A stretch of 64,000 nucleotides of DNA from Metallyticus violacea (Eukaryota; Arthropoda; Insecta; Mantodea; Metallyticidae). The stretch spans positions 440,001 to 504,000 of the forward strand of contig JAUJEO010000019.1 in assembly GCA_030762175.1 (NCBI GenBank), read 5' to 3'. Shown one piece after another: positions 24,401 to 31,469 of this stretch. A model generated the notes under the pieces. The model saw only the letters and a list, made by a program, of their open reading frames with translations, did not search any database and was not told the DNA's origin. Each line of letters opens with the position of its first letter. Within the stretch, counting starts at the first letter, position 1. The position numbers were made by a program, and so were the translations under genes.

Positions 24401-26435
24401 CTCCCCACTGCATTTCATGAGCAAAGTTTAGCAGTTTCAGCTTCAGGTTTGCCTCTTCCCTTATTGTATCCTCAGCTGGCATAGCCTCTCTTGCCATAGT
24501 TGCTAAATTATTATACAAGAGATGTAATCTCAAATTTTTCTTAATAATGCCACTGAACTTTAACAATAATGGTGAAAATCATTCATCTCTTATAAGATAC
24601 TGTAAATTGCCACTTTAGTTTTCAAGGAATCAATTTAAGGGAAATGCTGCAGCAGGGCTATGAATTTTTAATTATCAAAATATGATTGGATTATACTGTA
24701 TTAGGAGAGACAGAGGAGAATTTCAAGCACAGAACCCCAGCAAGGACCTTGTATCATACTGAACCTCCTAGAGGAAGAGGTGAAATGAAGATACAAAGGG
24801 CAGCTAAATTCTGGAGTAGCAGGTACAGATGAGGTGGGGTCCCAAACTTTCTCATTCTGTTGATATGTTATAATACTGGCAGAGTGCCTGTCTTCAACAA
24901 ATGGAAGAAGTACTTAATTAAATGTACTTACGAAGCTGTTGACAATGGAGTGGTAAAGACACAGTAATAAAAATCATCAATAAAACAAAAAAACAATAAG
25001 AGATGTTTCCACACTTAACAGTGCAAAAGAAAGGTACAAATTCAGAAGTTTCACATACCACCCAATTTACCACAATAAGTTCAAAAAGATATTCAAAGAA
25101 CAAGGAATTATGTTAGCCGCAAAGAACAATTTTAATATAAAGAACTTATTAGGTTGCAGAGTAAAGGATTACATGCCAGCAGAACAAAAGTCAGGTATTT
25201 ACGAAATAAACTGTGCAGAGTGCGATAAAAATACATTGGAAAAACGAAGAGGAATTTGGGAATCCGGAAAAAAGAACACTTTAGAAATATTTGCTTAAAA
25301 CAAATTGATAAATCAGCAATAGCAGCTCACTTTTGGAATAAAAATCATGAAATTAAACCAGAGATAAAACTACTCAACTTCATAACGCAATAGAACTTTC
25401 CACTTGGGAAAACATTTTCATCACAAAAAATAAGGATAATTTGATGAATTTTGATTTCCCTCCAATGGATGAACTCAGCAAATTCCTAATAGAACCAACA
25501 GATGACGCCACAAGAACATCAAGAGACCCAACCACCACGTATAACAACAGTTTATCTACAGGCTGAAGATGGGAGGATCACTCCCGAAACATATGTCCAG
25601 ATTTTTATGTAAGTGAATGGAGTTAGTGTGAAAAAAACTGTATTACATTGTTTATAGAAGAAGTACTGTCCCATCAGTTAACAGGACAATTTTTTCAATG
25701 AGCAAATTCCACCACTACATGCTGCTCACCACATCCTACATTGCCTAGCCTAGTAGCCCTGAAAACAATGAACAAAGAATTGAAATGAGAAGAAATAAGG
25801 GATGACTATTCATTGAAAATGAATATCCATCCAGCATTTGTCTAAGTATTGATTGATTTATTTATGGACACTCTTTAACATCTCAGGTCATCAGTGTCCC
25901 ATTCAACTCAGAGCGTGAAACGGCCGACAAATTTTGCTCAGAGGCCTCTCTTTCAGGCTTGAGGTTCTTTTTCATGCCATAAATGTACGACACGGGACCC
26001 ACGGCTTTACTTCCCTTCCGAAGGAAGCCATACTTAGGATTTTTACGCCCCGAAAAAATCCATCGGTTCTTGCCAGGTTCGAACCCGCAATCTTGGGTAT
26101 AGGAGGCAAGTATGGTAACCACTACACCACCAGGACCGACTTTGTCTAAGTAATCAGGGTAAACCATAAAAAAAAAACTAAAGTTAGGATAGCCGGCTTA
26201 AAGAGATTTGAACAGGACCTTTTCTCAATGAGTCCAAAGAGTTACCACCTGGAACCACCCCTTTCTGTTTCAGAATATGGTAATGAAAAACAAGCATAAG
26301 GTTCCACTGTATATAAGCAGAATATTCTAATTAAATTTCATTTGTTACACTTAAACAGATAGTGGAATATGCTAAATTTGATTTTGTTTTTTTCCAGGTA
26401 CATTGGATGTCGTGTTTGGAGAGATTGACCGTTAA
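5465..26435 (+). CDS. NDUFS2: NADH dehydrogenase (ubiquinone) Fe-S protein 2, 3' five exons (partial)
   Basis: Five exons, 5465-5628, 10796-11045, 19652-19748, 20105-20245 and 26398-26435, join in phase (690 nt) to give the last 229 residues of the 49-kDa core subunit of respiratory complex I. This protein sits in the mitochondrial matrix arm and helps form the quinone-reduction site with NDUFS7. Diagnostic blocks are [45 protein letters not shown] and the C-terminal VVFGEIDR, nearly identical to animal NDUFS2. The preceding exons are not in the window, so the start is missing. All introns are GT-AG and filled with transposons. AATAAA signals lie at 26475-26484. I see no disruption in the coding parts. 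Confidence 0.96.
5629..6150. other. NDUFS2 intron, nothing recognised
   Basis: AT-rich intron start after the donor. No repeat or coding signature was recognised before the mariner relic. Confidence 0.4.
6160..7110 (+). mobile_element. Decayed mariner relic
   Basis: The + strand translation keeps SGKYY (about 6712), then [22 protein letters not shown] (about 6870-6935) and GRHF with frameshifts. These correspond to the mariner 'RPYSPDLAPSDYHLFPKLK' block that follows the second catalytic Asp. No complete frame and no convincing TIRs. Confidence 0.65.
7566..7760 (-). pseudogene. mariner transposase C-terminal fragment
   Basis: Contains [24 protein letters not shown], the mariner signature around the last catalytic Asp, ending near the TIR. 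The reading frame is broken upstream. Confidence 0.8.
8078..8403 (-). pseudogene. mariner transposase N-terminal fragments
   Basis: Two overlapping frames encode the N-terminal DNA-binding half: [19 protein letters not shown], then [17 protein letters not shown] and [15 protein letters not shown] frameshift near 8255 separates them. The helix-turn-helix and 'WVPRLL' blocks are typical of mariner. Confidence 0.8.
8740..8796. repeat. (ATT)n microsatellite
   Basis: Imperfect then near-perfect ATT repeats just right of the mariner TIR. Confidence 0.85.
9113..9182 (-). mobile_element. SINE family 1, 3' fragment
   Basis: About 70 bp match the 3' end of the SINE found in full at 25855-26145 and 28860-29155 ('ttatttatggacgctct...taacatctcagg'). 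The tRNA head is missing. Confidence 0.65.
9470..9750 (-). mobile_element. Possible RT relic of a second PLE lineage
   Basis: On the - strand, the segment [27 protein letters not shown] resembles the PLE RT stretch 'YF.F.G..Y.Q..G.AMGSPLSP..ANI.M'. Flanking frames are degenerate. Similarity is by eye only. Confidence 0.35.
10100..10327 (+). mobile_element. SINE family 1, tRNA head missing
   Basis: A + strand copy of the SINE body, from the 'cctaagtatggcttcc' segment to the tail, ending in an A-run of about 20 nt. The tRNA-like head with A and B boxes is absent (5' truncation). Confidence 0.8.
10494..10528 (-). ncRNA. Hammerhead-ribozyme-like core
   Basis: - strand: CTGATGA (10522-10528), stem II GGGAAC/GTTCTC, GAAAC (10499-10503), two bases, then GTT. 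This matches the minimal PLE hammerhead with very short stem III. Left partner of the palindrome. Confidence 0.7.
10585..10619 (+). ncRNA. Hammerhead-ribozyme-like core
   Basis: CTGATGA (10585-10591), stem II GGGAAC/GTTCTC, GAAAC (10610-10614), TG, GTT (10617-10619, predicted cleavage after it). Stem I could start with TGG/CCA. Mirror image of the core at 10494-10528. Confidence 0.7.
10796..11045 (+). CDS. NDUFS2: NDUFS2 coding exon (internal)
   Basis: One base completes the serine codon, then [15 protein letters not shown] through PPSRAEMK. It ends on a codon boundary before a GTTGGT donor. This is the most conserved part of the subunit, with [15 protein letters not shown]. Confidence 0.96.
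11378..11432. repeat. (ATA/TAA)n microsatellite
   Basis: About 18 uninterrupted ATA/TAA units in the NDUFS2 intron. Confidence 0.95.
11433..12559. other. NDUFS2 intron spacer
   Basis: AT-rich, with only the AT microsatellite and short chance frames. The right part may be the decayed 5' region of the PLE relic that follows, but I cannot show it. Confidence 0.4.
12079..12127. repeat. (AT)n microsatellite
   Basis: About 24 uninterrupted AT dinucleotides. Confidence 0.95.
12996..13029 (-). ncRNA. Hammerhead-like core variant overlapping the ORF stop
   Basis: - strand: CCGATGA (consensus CTGANGA with its T changed to C), stem II GGGAGG...CCTCTCCC, GAAAC, TA, GTC. The TAG stop of the PLE ORF lies in the short stem III loop. 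The C change in the core probably weakens catalysis. Identical copies are at 15618-15651 and 16524-16557. Confidence 0.5.
12998..15451 (-). CDS. Penelope-like RT / GIY-YIG endonuclease, intact
   Basis: An uninterrupted 817-residue ORF starting [10 protein letters not shown]. Residues 385-391 FDVKALF carry the first RT catalytic Asp; 445-454 [10 protein letters not shown] and 482-485 YVDD complete the RT core, which is telomerase-like in this family. GIY at 682-684 and YIG at 695-697, with a CxxC knuckle (C688, C691) between them, start the C-terminal endonuclease, which continues with RRKEH (706-710), AAHFW and WERIFI. The N-terminal 250 residues are Lys-rich and helical. The domain set and length are those of EN(+) PLEs, and key residues are present, so it could be active. 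The stop codon lies inside the hammerhead-like motif. The host gene NDUFS2 runs on the other strand. Confidence 0.95.
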   Translation of the reverse strand: MADTNNLATYNLNLNNTKRDIKTYLKLQIKKRNIAANIHFLKLCLKYKVTPKFVRKTVKIDNSIHQKAAEKTVIEIEKGLQYKKLNENDLKMYDLHLKLSKTLGVHLWTNLERNSHKNLKNYMKHKNQKLKKKLQNLRKHQTKIVPTPRTQKINNVINLSSSTFSNKEIQFLNKGLKTCVDFSEKIEEYIADIDIATHHLRDSEKSFVKMKCKNVLENIKNENKCKNYRSTLKKLKEKPVIYTKADKGNKIAILDQEEYKNRVENMLMGEAYKPIEKNPLNRCTKNLSKTLNEVNTLSTTEKMKITQSNPVIPRLYALPKIHKNDNSMRPIINNINSPTYQLAKKLINIFNSFKKFQSLSIKNSFELVEKLKHSKIKTEDIMVSFDVKALFPSIPIVNLMQNLKKWLTSINLISEEVDDLMKLTDICIQQNFFSFNRKYYQQVSGLAMGNPLSPFLADLLMSFFEIHITKAFPWIFKTWHRYVDDIFAIIPKKHSTDALKLLNLQHKSVQFTIEEEKNGCLPFLDLKIIRNANSFNFGIHRKQTHTENYIKNDSYNPTPHKYAVFHSLAHRLINIPLTETEYKMEHQHIMKTAITNGFNTDSITKIIKKAKRQKSIKEVSTLKNTQDRYKFKSFTYHPTYHNKFKKIFKEHGIMLAPKNKYNIKNLVDCTMKDTIPTEQKSGIYEIKCADCEQSYIGKTKRNLEIRRKEHFRNIRLKQIDKSAIAAHFWNKKHEIKPEIKLLKQLRKPIELSTWERIFILKNKNNLMNFDFPPLDELSKFLLEPRDTTTGANGRPSPVSNNGTQSTAADDGRNLSRN
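15523..15552 (-). repeat. PLE leader tag (reference copy)
   Basis: A 30-nt segment of the leader upstream of the intact ORF. Read on - it contains CTTCGTAAGTAC, which looks like a splice donor. The same segment recurs at 16623-16652, 20600-20629, 22516-22537 and 24924-24953, at or near one end of each insertion. Confidence 0.8.
15563..15865 (-). pseudogene. Partial tandem copy of the PLE 3' end (pseudo-LTR)
   Basis: Positions 15563-15836 repeat 12941-13214 almost exactly and encode the last 65 or so residues of the PLE protein plus the hammerhead-like motif (15618-15651). The frame then runs across the inversion junction at 15836/15837. This matches the 'pseudo-LTR' arrangement known for PLEs. 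Confidence 0.85.
15840..16555 (+). pseudogene. Inverted partial PLE copy with an open C-terminal domain
   Basis: In opposite orientation to the main ORF. From TEYKMEHQH onward it encodes a C-terminal stretch of about 238 residues that appears identical to the intact protein, including all of GIY-YIG, and it stops at the same place. It lacks the RT, and only an internal Met could start it. It is a by-product of the insertion mechanism. Confidence 0.85.
16524..16557 (+). ncRNA. Hammerhead-like core variant (inverted copy)
   Basis: CCGATGA (16524-16530), stem II, GAAAC (16548-16552), TA, GTC (16555-16557). Same variant as at 12996-13029, in the opposite orientation. Confidence 0.5.
17841..18085 (+). 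mobile_element. Small PLE 3' fragment inside the older PLE relic
   Basis: Contains a degenerate hammerhead-like stretch (TTTGAAACCGGTACC at 17960-17974), a TAGTGAAGC module, and the sense leader GCTTCACTGTG (18035-18052) seen in other copies. Similar A/T-rich flanks (about 17821-17838 and 18086-18105) may be a mutated target duplication. Confidence 0.6.
18287..18320 (-). ncRNA. Hammerhead-ribozyme-like core
   Basis: - strand: CTGATGA (18314-18320), stem II AAGGC/GCCTT with AACA loop, GAAAC (18292-18296), AC, GTT, then CAAGTAAGTGG. Consensus core. Confidence 0.7.
18527..18560 (+). ncRNA. Hammerhead-ribozyme-like core
   Basis: CTGATGA (18527-18533), stem II GAAGGC-AACA-GCTTTC, GAAAC (18551-18555), AT, GTC (18558-18560, predicted cleavage), then CAAGTAAGTGG. 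All core positions fit the hammerhead consensus. Confidence 0.75.
19049..19368. repeat. Large imperfect palindrome, possibly another PLE mini-element
   Basis: Arms of about 145 bp with matching ends (ttgcaaactgg...ccagtttgcaa type). Each arm contains a CTGAAGA/CTTAAGA ... TGAAAT stretch (about 19276-19305 on +, about 19108-19140 on -) that looks like a decayed hammerhead of another subfamily. No coding content. Confidence 0.55.
19652..19748 (+). CDS. NDUFS2: NDUFS2 coding exon (internal)
   Basis: Starts in phase 0 after TTGCAG and ends after the first base of a glycine codon. Encodes [20 protein letters not shown] ... AVEAPK. Confidence 0.95.
20105..20245 (+). CDS. NDUFS2: NDUFS2 coding exon (internal)
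   Basis: Begins with two bases completing Gly, then [20 protein letters not shown] ... LADIVAII, and ends after one base of Gly before GTAAGC. Near-identical to other animals. Confidence 0.96.
20693..20726 (-). ncRNA. Hammerhead-ribozyme-like core
   Basis: - strand: CTGAAGA (20720-20726), stem II GGGAGA/TCTCGA with one weak pair, GAAAC (20699-20703), TC, ATC. Confidence 0.6.
20807..20839 (+). ncRNA. Hammerhead-ribozyme-like core
   Basis: CTGAAGA (20807-20813), stem II GGGAGA...TCTCCC, GAAAC (20830-20834), TC, GTC (20837-20839). Stem I could pair GAGCAA with TTACTT imperfectly. Confidence 0.7.
20909..21211 (+). pseudogene. PLE GIY-YIG fragment, stop-terminated
   Basis: Encodes [36 protein letters not shown] and AAHFWTKNH, and ends at a premature stop after LELST. 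The Tyr of YIG is Asp here, so the nuclease would be dead. Confidence 0.75.
21471..22497. other. NDUFS2 intron, nothing recognised
   Basis: AT-rich unique-looking DNA. Short frames show no family signature. Confidence 0.4.
22512..22558 (+). mobile_element. 47-bp PLE micro-insertion with perfect 14-bp TSD
   Basis: Only the inverted leader tag (22516-22537) and a short 3' terminus (aactgtatacattgtttat) remain between exact 14-bp repeats ATTAATAGAGAAAT (22498-22511, 22559-22572). The 3' piece matches the end of the 24915-25656 copy. Confidence 0.85.
22573..24903. other. NDUFS2 intron, nothing recognised
   Basis: Low-complexity AT-rich DNA, with a GA-rich stretch at 24289-24322. No gene or transposon signature was found on either strand. 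Confidence 0.4.
25110..25298 (+). pseudogene. PLE GIY-YIG fragment, frameshifted
   Basis: [16 protein letters not shown] and [14 protein letters not shown], after which a one-base loss moves YIG out of frame. The other frame continues the domain to about 25500. Confidence 0.75.
25563..25597 (+). ncRNA. Hammerhead-ribozyme-like core
   Basis: CTGAAGA (25563-25569), stem II GGGAGGATCACTCCC, GAAAC (25586-25590), ATAT, GTC (25595-25597). Here stem III has a longer loop than in the other copies. Confidence 0.65.
25855..26145 (-). mobile_element. SINE family 1, full length, tRNA-derived
   Basis: - strand head has an A box (TGGTGTAGTGGTTACC, about 26120) and a B box (GGTTCGAACC, about 26078), followed by a body and a short AT-rich 3' end. 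About 290 bp. Pol III-type SINE; nearly identical copies are at 28860-29155 and 41022-41313. Confidence 0.9.
26398..26435 (+). CDS. NDUFS2: NDUFS2 terminal coding exon
   Basis: After TTTTCCAG, two bases complete Gly, then [11 protein letters not shown] and TAA at 26433-26435. This is the invariant complex I 49-kDa C-terminus. Confidence 0.95.
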
Positions 26436-26474
26436 TTTATTGACAAGAGTTATGCTTTAAATATTAATTGTACT

Positions 26475-26484
26475 AATAAATAAA
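26475..26484 (+). terminator. Overlapping AATAAA polyadenylation signals of NDUFS2
   Basis: Two overlapping AATAAA hexamers 40 nt after the stop codon, the expected place for mRNA 3' end formation. Confidence 0.75.
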
Positions 26485-26499
26485 ATATTAAAGTTAAAA

Positions 26500-28140
26500 A
26501 TATTTGTTGTATATTTTGCTTACATAATTGAAAATGTATGATTTTCCTCTTGCTTGTTCCTATTAAAAAAGACTACTTCTAATGCATGATGCCATCTCCA
26601 TTCCTTTGCCAAAAGTTTTGTTTGACTTTTCTCAAAGTTAGTTAAGTTTTTCCTATACTGCTTTTTTATTATTTCATCTGCATTAGATACTGCATCTTAA
26701 ATACTGTCTAGCCCTCTGCTGCTCACTCTTGGCTCAAGTTCCAGAATAATTTGATTCCTGGATCAAACATAGAAATAGAAACTATTATGTCATTTTAATT
26801 CCCTTTTTGGATAAATACCACTTAAAACAATAACATTTTAAAGATTAATTTTTTCCATTAGATTTTTGTCCAATGACAGCTAAATAAGAATGTCTATTTT
26901 AGATTAGGTAAAAATGAATGTAGTAACACTGAAGATTAGATGTTTGCTGTATTAAATCCTGTCATAGTTTCTTTGTAGACAGATCTGGCTCTTATCTAGA
27001 TTTTACTTACAGAGATCTTCCTTTAGGCTAGTAATCCGAAGGAGGTTGTGCCACCTTTAGCTATGTAGGTATTCTGAATCAAGTACTCTCAAAATAAAAA
27101 TTGAAGCTTTCATTGCAGTTGTAAAATGCTGGCAAGCACCCAAGAGCCACTGATTTTCTAAGCATATCTCATTAACTTGTTTTTAAAATGAGATATTTCA
27201 TTGTTTTAACATTGCATATCAGCTTGTGAATTCAGATTAAACCATGAGAATAGAATTAAAAATATATTAACAGCTCTAACCTTCTGAAGATAAATGCATA
27301 GGCTTCCATGGCTCATGTCCATATTAAAATAATTAAAAACCTTTACTTCTGATTACTGCCAGTCTTAAGCTAAAATTGGGCTCTGACTTTTCATGCAGTC
27401 TTAGTTACACTTGATCAAAGCTGAAATGGCTGCTTGCTATGCCATTCTCATGCTATTGCTTGCCACTGTTATCCCTTTATTTACTGTTGAGCCTTTCTCT
27501 CCCTCTTGTATTGGTTAGTTTTGACTTCACTGAGGCTTGTAATGAAGTTTTCAGATATTACTAAGATGAATGCCTGGATGTCTATTCATGTTATTTTTAT
27601 TTTTATAGATTTCTATGGCCTCTCAAGTAATTTTATTATCCGGATGTTCTACTCATGCTAACAAGACCATATTTCTAAAATCAATGTGATGTCTGTAATA
27701 CTGGAGTGCTCTGCCAAGCTGATTTATCTGGCTGGTCAAGACCTATACTATGGATGTGTTATTTTTTCTGGTATTAACAGAGTGGCCCATTGTCCTATAT
27801 AAGTGCAACTAAGACTGCATGAAATGTCAGCATTCTCTTTTACCATCAAAACATGGCATTGCTTGGAAGCAAATATTTTTTAACCTTCTGAAGATGTGTG
27901 CTTAGAAGATACACTGCTCTCTACTCAGTACTTCTATTCACAGTTATGGACTTAAGTTGTCTTGAAGTGATGGAAAGAGAGAGAGCAAGCCTCAGTTTTG
28001 ATTGACAGTATTATGATGGCCACCTCACACTACTGTGCCTTTATCTGGGCATCAAAAGCACAAAAACTTAGTATAATCTAGTGAATGTCACATAGAGGGA
28101 CATCAGTTTTGTTTCAAATCTGCACATATGAATATTTTTC
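26500..28140. other. Intergenic, possible old insertion
   Basis: Between the two convergent genes. A 15-bp exact direct repeat (27277-27291 and 27881-27895) encloses 589 bp that may be an unrecognised insertion. Otherwise unassigned. Confidence 0.35.
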
Positions 28141-28149
28141 ATATTAAGT

Positions 28150-28480
28150 AGTCGGCCTCCTTGGTCTAGTCGTCAGCTTGCTGGCTGCTGTCTGGGAAGT
28201 ATCATCTTTGATCCTAGGTACTTGCTTACAAATTTTATGGGAGGTCTGGAAAGGGGTCCACTCAGCCGCAAAAGAACAGCTGGGGAGTTTATCTGATAGG
28301 TAGCATCCTTTGATCTAAAAGTCACATGATGGTGACAGGTGGGATACTGGTATGCTGATCACATGCACTCCCCCTGCAATAGTGCCCTGTGTCTATGCTG
28401 TTGCAAGATGGCAGTGGAGGATATTGCATCTGGCCAAAGCCCATTGAGGGCTGTCATACCAAGAGGAAGGAGAAAGGATA
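28150..28480 (+). mobile_element. SINE family 3, tRNA-derived
   Basis: The head carries TGGTCTAGTCGTCAGC (A-box-like, 28171) and TTTGATCCTAGG (B-box-like, 28208), then 'gggaggtctggaa' shared with the copy at 41400-41725. The 3' end is uncertain. Confidence 0.55.
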
Positions 28481-28859
28481 GTGGATAACAGAAAATTCAC
28501 ATTTTCATATGGTTTTAGCATGTGCAGTGCATTAGCTACAGGAACTGGTGGGTATTTATTTCCATTAAGTAGCACTGCTGTTATGCATGTTTTCAAAAAA
28601 TTGATGAATAAATGCCAATCATTTATATTGCAGTCCTAGTAACTTCAAAAGACCTTTGGCATTATTACAGAAAATTAGGTCCCTGTTGTTTAGAAAGCAG
28701 ATGCTCATATTATTTTTGACATTGGTGGAGGAAAGGGATCTTGGTTTCCTTCTATACCAGCTCTTAAATCTTTAAGTGTGACCAAAATCCCCCCTCTACA
28801 TCTTCTGTTACTAATATCTACTATATGCTGCTGCATTTCCATAACCAAACTTTTTTTTA

Positions 28860-29155
28860 TTTATTTATTTATTTATTTATGGACGCTCTTTAACATCTCA
28901 GGTCATCAGCGTCCCATTCAACTCAGGGCATGAAACGGCCAACAAATTTTGCTCAGAGGCCTCTCTTTCAGGCTTGAGGTTCTTTTTCATGCCGTAAATG
29001 TACGACACAGGACCCACGGCTTTACTTCCCTTCCGAAGGAAGCCATACTTACGATTTTTACGCCCGAAAAAATCCATCGATCCTGGCCAGGTTCAAACCT
29101 GCGATCTTGGGTGTAGGAGGCAAGTATGGTAACCACTAGACCACCAGGACCGACA
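28860..29155 (-). mobile_element. SINE family 1, full length
   Basis: Same order as at 25855-26145, with A box (about 29130) and B box (about 29088), ending in a TTTATT-rich tract (28853-28879). Confidence 0.9.
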
Positions 29156-29159
29156 TAAA

Positions 29160-31340
29160 AAACCCATTTAAGCTATATTAATTTAATATTAACATTAAAG
29201 CAGCATACATTTTAATTGTCCTCATTAACAACCCACATCTAACTTGTCTTTAAGTGATACAAAAACTTTGCTTCATCTCTGCACTAAGAAACATGATTTA
29301 AAATAATCCAAAATGTCATTATCCTCCATTTCTAAATCTGGAAGAAAGTGCAGTTAAACTTAAAATTATTATTAACAATATCAGTTTTTGCATGCTCTAA
29401 AAATGTTAAATAACATACCTATATATGACATGCTATATTAAAAAAAGAACTTGTAGAACTTGACCAGAAGAGCTGAAGTTTGGATTTGGAAGGTTGTTTA
29501 ATGTTTAAGCATAATTATAATGAAACTATAAATTTTAAGTTCACATGTTTTGAAACTAACATAAAATTCTTCAAGTTCAAATTGAATATGCAGAAACATA
29601 AAATATCTAAAAAAATTAACTGTTTTTTTAATGTGATGAATAAAAGCATAAACATGATATGAAAGGGCGTATTGGATATAGCATTGAAACTTGACGCTTT
29701 TATTTGCATACTGTTCAAGCGTTCCTGAATTTCACATAGGTAGTTACGTAAATCTGATAAAACAAAATCTGAAACAATCATCTTTTTTAATTTAAAACAC
29801 TGTTCACCTTTAGGTACAAATGTGTACATTGTGCATGAATGATTTAAACATTAATTTTCCAATAACAAACTATGATAAATCTAAGGAAATTTTTTTCCTG
29901 GAAACAAGAAAAAATGTCACTCCTCTCCTATAAGAGAGATTAATTTACTTTATATTTTATAAATTTCATTAATAAATCAAAACATTTTGAAGAGGTGAAT
30001 TTTTGCAGAAAAAAGGGGAGTGATGATTATATATTTTCAAAACAATTTATAAAATGGTATACTGATTACAATGAAAACTTCTGTAATAAAAAATATTCAA
30101 CAAAGCATAAAGCTCAACTCAGATCACACAAAAATAAAATAAAGACAAAAGGAAATCTACAGCTTTTTATACACTGGTTCATTATAAAATTAAAAGACAA
30201 TAACCCAAACATTAAGAAAACTTATGCATGAGCACTAGTCTCAAGTTATTAGGTTCGCCTCACCACCAGCCAGAATACTCCTTCCCTTTTGCCTCATCTA
30301 AAGCAGTTCTTTGTTGCTGCTGCTGGAAAAGTATATATATAAAATAGAATTTTAGATCTTCTTGTTATTCCTATTCTTGCTGAAAGTGAGTTGAAGGAGC
30401 TTGGACTTTCTATCTAGTCTTTTGTGTCATCCCCTTTCTATATAACATTGTGCCAGGACTTCCCTCTGCAGCAGATTGTCCTTTCATCACAAATGTCCAA
30501 ATGGCTATTTCCCATTTTCCTTGCATTGTTTTTCCATTTGAGTCTCATTTCTCATTTATCACTTGCTTAAATGACTGAAATTTAAAATGCCAAGACCCAG
30601 GATGTTTTACAGATTTAGAAATTCCAATTATCCAGCCATGAACAGGAATATTGTCATCTCCAAGTTTGAAAACTATGGCAACTTTCCTGAAGACTGCCTC
30701 ATAGAAAGCTGGCGTCAAAAACTGATATGTACAACATTACCTTTCATTCTGTTATTACAAAAATACAAGGGATAAATATGGAGATATAAAAGTGTGTCCA
30801 AATATAGGGAACGTTAGAATATCTTCAACTAAAGCACAAATGTAAAGATAATTGTGTAACACTAGTATGCTCTTCAGAGGTTGGTGGACTTGATGGATTT
30901 TGTAACAGCAACAGCATGTGCTTGAAGATACAGAATACAGAAATGGACAACGTATTTTGTTATGCTGTGGACAAGAGTCTTGTTTCATGATAAGCTATTG
31001 AACTTAGTGACTTCTAAAAAGTATCCAAACTCTTCAAACCTCTTTTTCAAAAAAAAAATATTTAACTTTGAGTATGAGATTATTAATATATCTAGTATAA
31101 TGTTCATAATACAGTAGCCACTGTTTCTCACTTTTGAAATTTTGTGAACATTACATGGTTTGTGACTGGATAACTCGAGTAGAAACCAATATAGAGCATT
31201 AATTTGTTTAAACATCTTGAAATTGCTTCAAATCAACAGAATACTAGGAATATGGAAATCATTTATATAGAATATAAACAAACAAATATTACTTTTGCTT
31301 CAATTGTAGCTTTTTATTTATTTATTTTTTAACATTCATT
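29160..31340. other. Intergenic, nothing recognised
   Basis: AT-rich DNA between convergent genes. Open frames such as 29515-29829(-) have low-complexity composition and no family signature. Confidence 0.45.
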
Positions 31341-31346
31341 GAATAT

Positions 31347-31352
31347 TTTATT
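31347..31352 (-). terminator. AATAAA polyadenylation signal of the VWA-protein gene
   Basis: AATAAA on the - strand about 104 nt past the predicted stop codon. Confidence 0.6.
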
Positions 31353-31455
31353 TTTTGGCTTATAAATGCATGAACGTTGTTCTGAGAATTTATGCATATC
31401 TTTAAATAAATATAAAATAAATACTAAGGACAAGATATCCTTCCTTCATCTTTCT

Positions 31456-31469
31456 TTATGTGCTCGTAC
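31456..31469 (-). CDS. VWA-protein terminal coding exon
   Basis: After CTATTTTTCAG it completes a Cys codon, then TST and TAA (31456-31458). Phase agrees with the 36-nt exon upstream. Confidence 0.6.

Larger units (their letters stand above)
24915..25656 (+). mobile_element. 5'-truncated PLE, leader-tagged, with 11-bp TSD and hammerhead
   Basis: Perfect duplication GAAGAAGTACT (24904-24914, 25657-25667). It starts with the inverted leader (24924-24953) fused directly to the middle of the coding region, then GIY-YIG with a frameshift near YIG ([12 protein letters not shown]), the C-terminal region, a consensus hammerhead core and the 3' end. Confidence 0.9.

Noticed and set aside
25855..26145. 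A functional tRNA gene at the A/B-box motifs
   Set aside because: The promoter boxes are followed by a SINE body and the region cannot fold into a tRNA cloverleaf with proper acceptor pairing by eye; the same unit is dispersed through the window.
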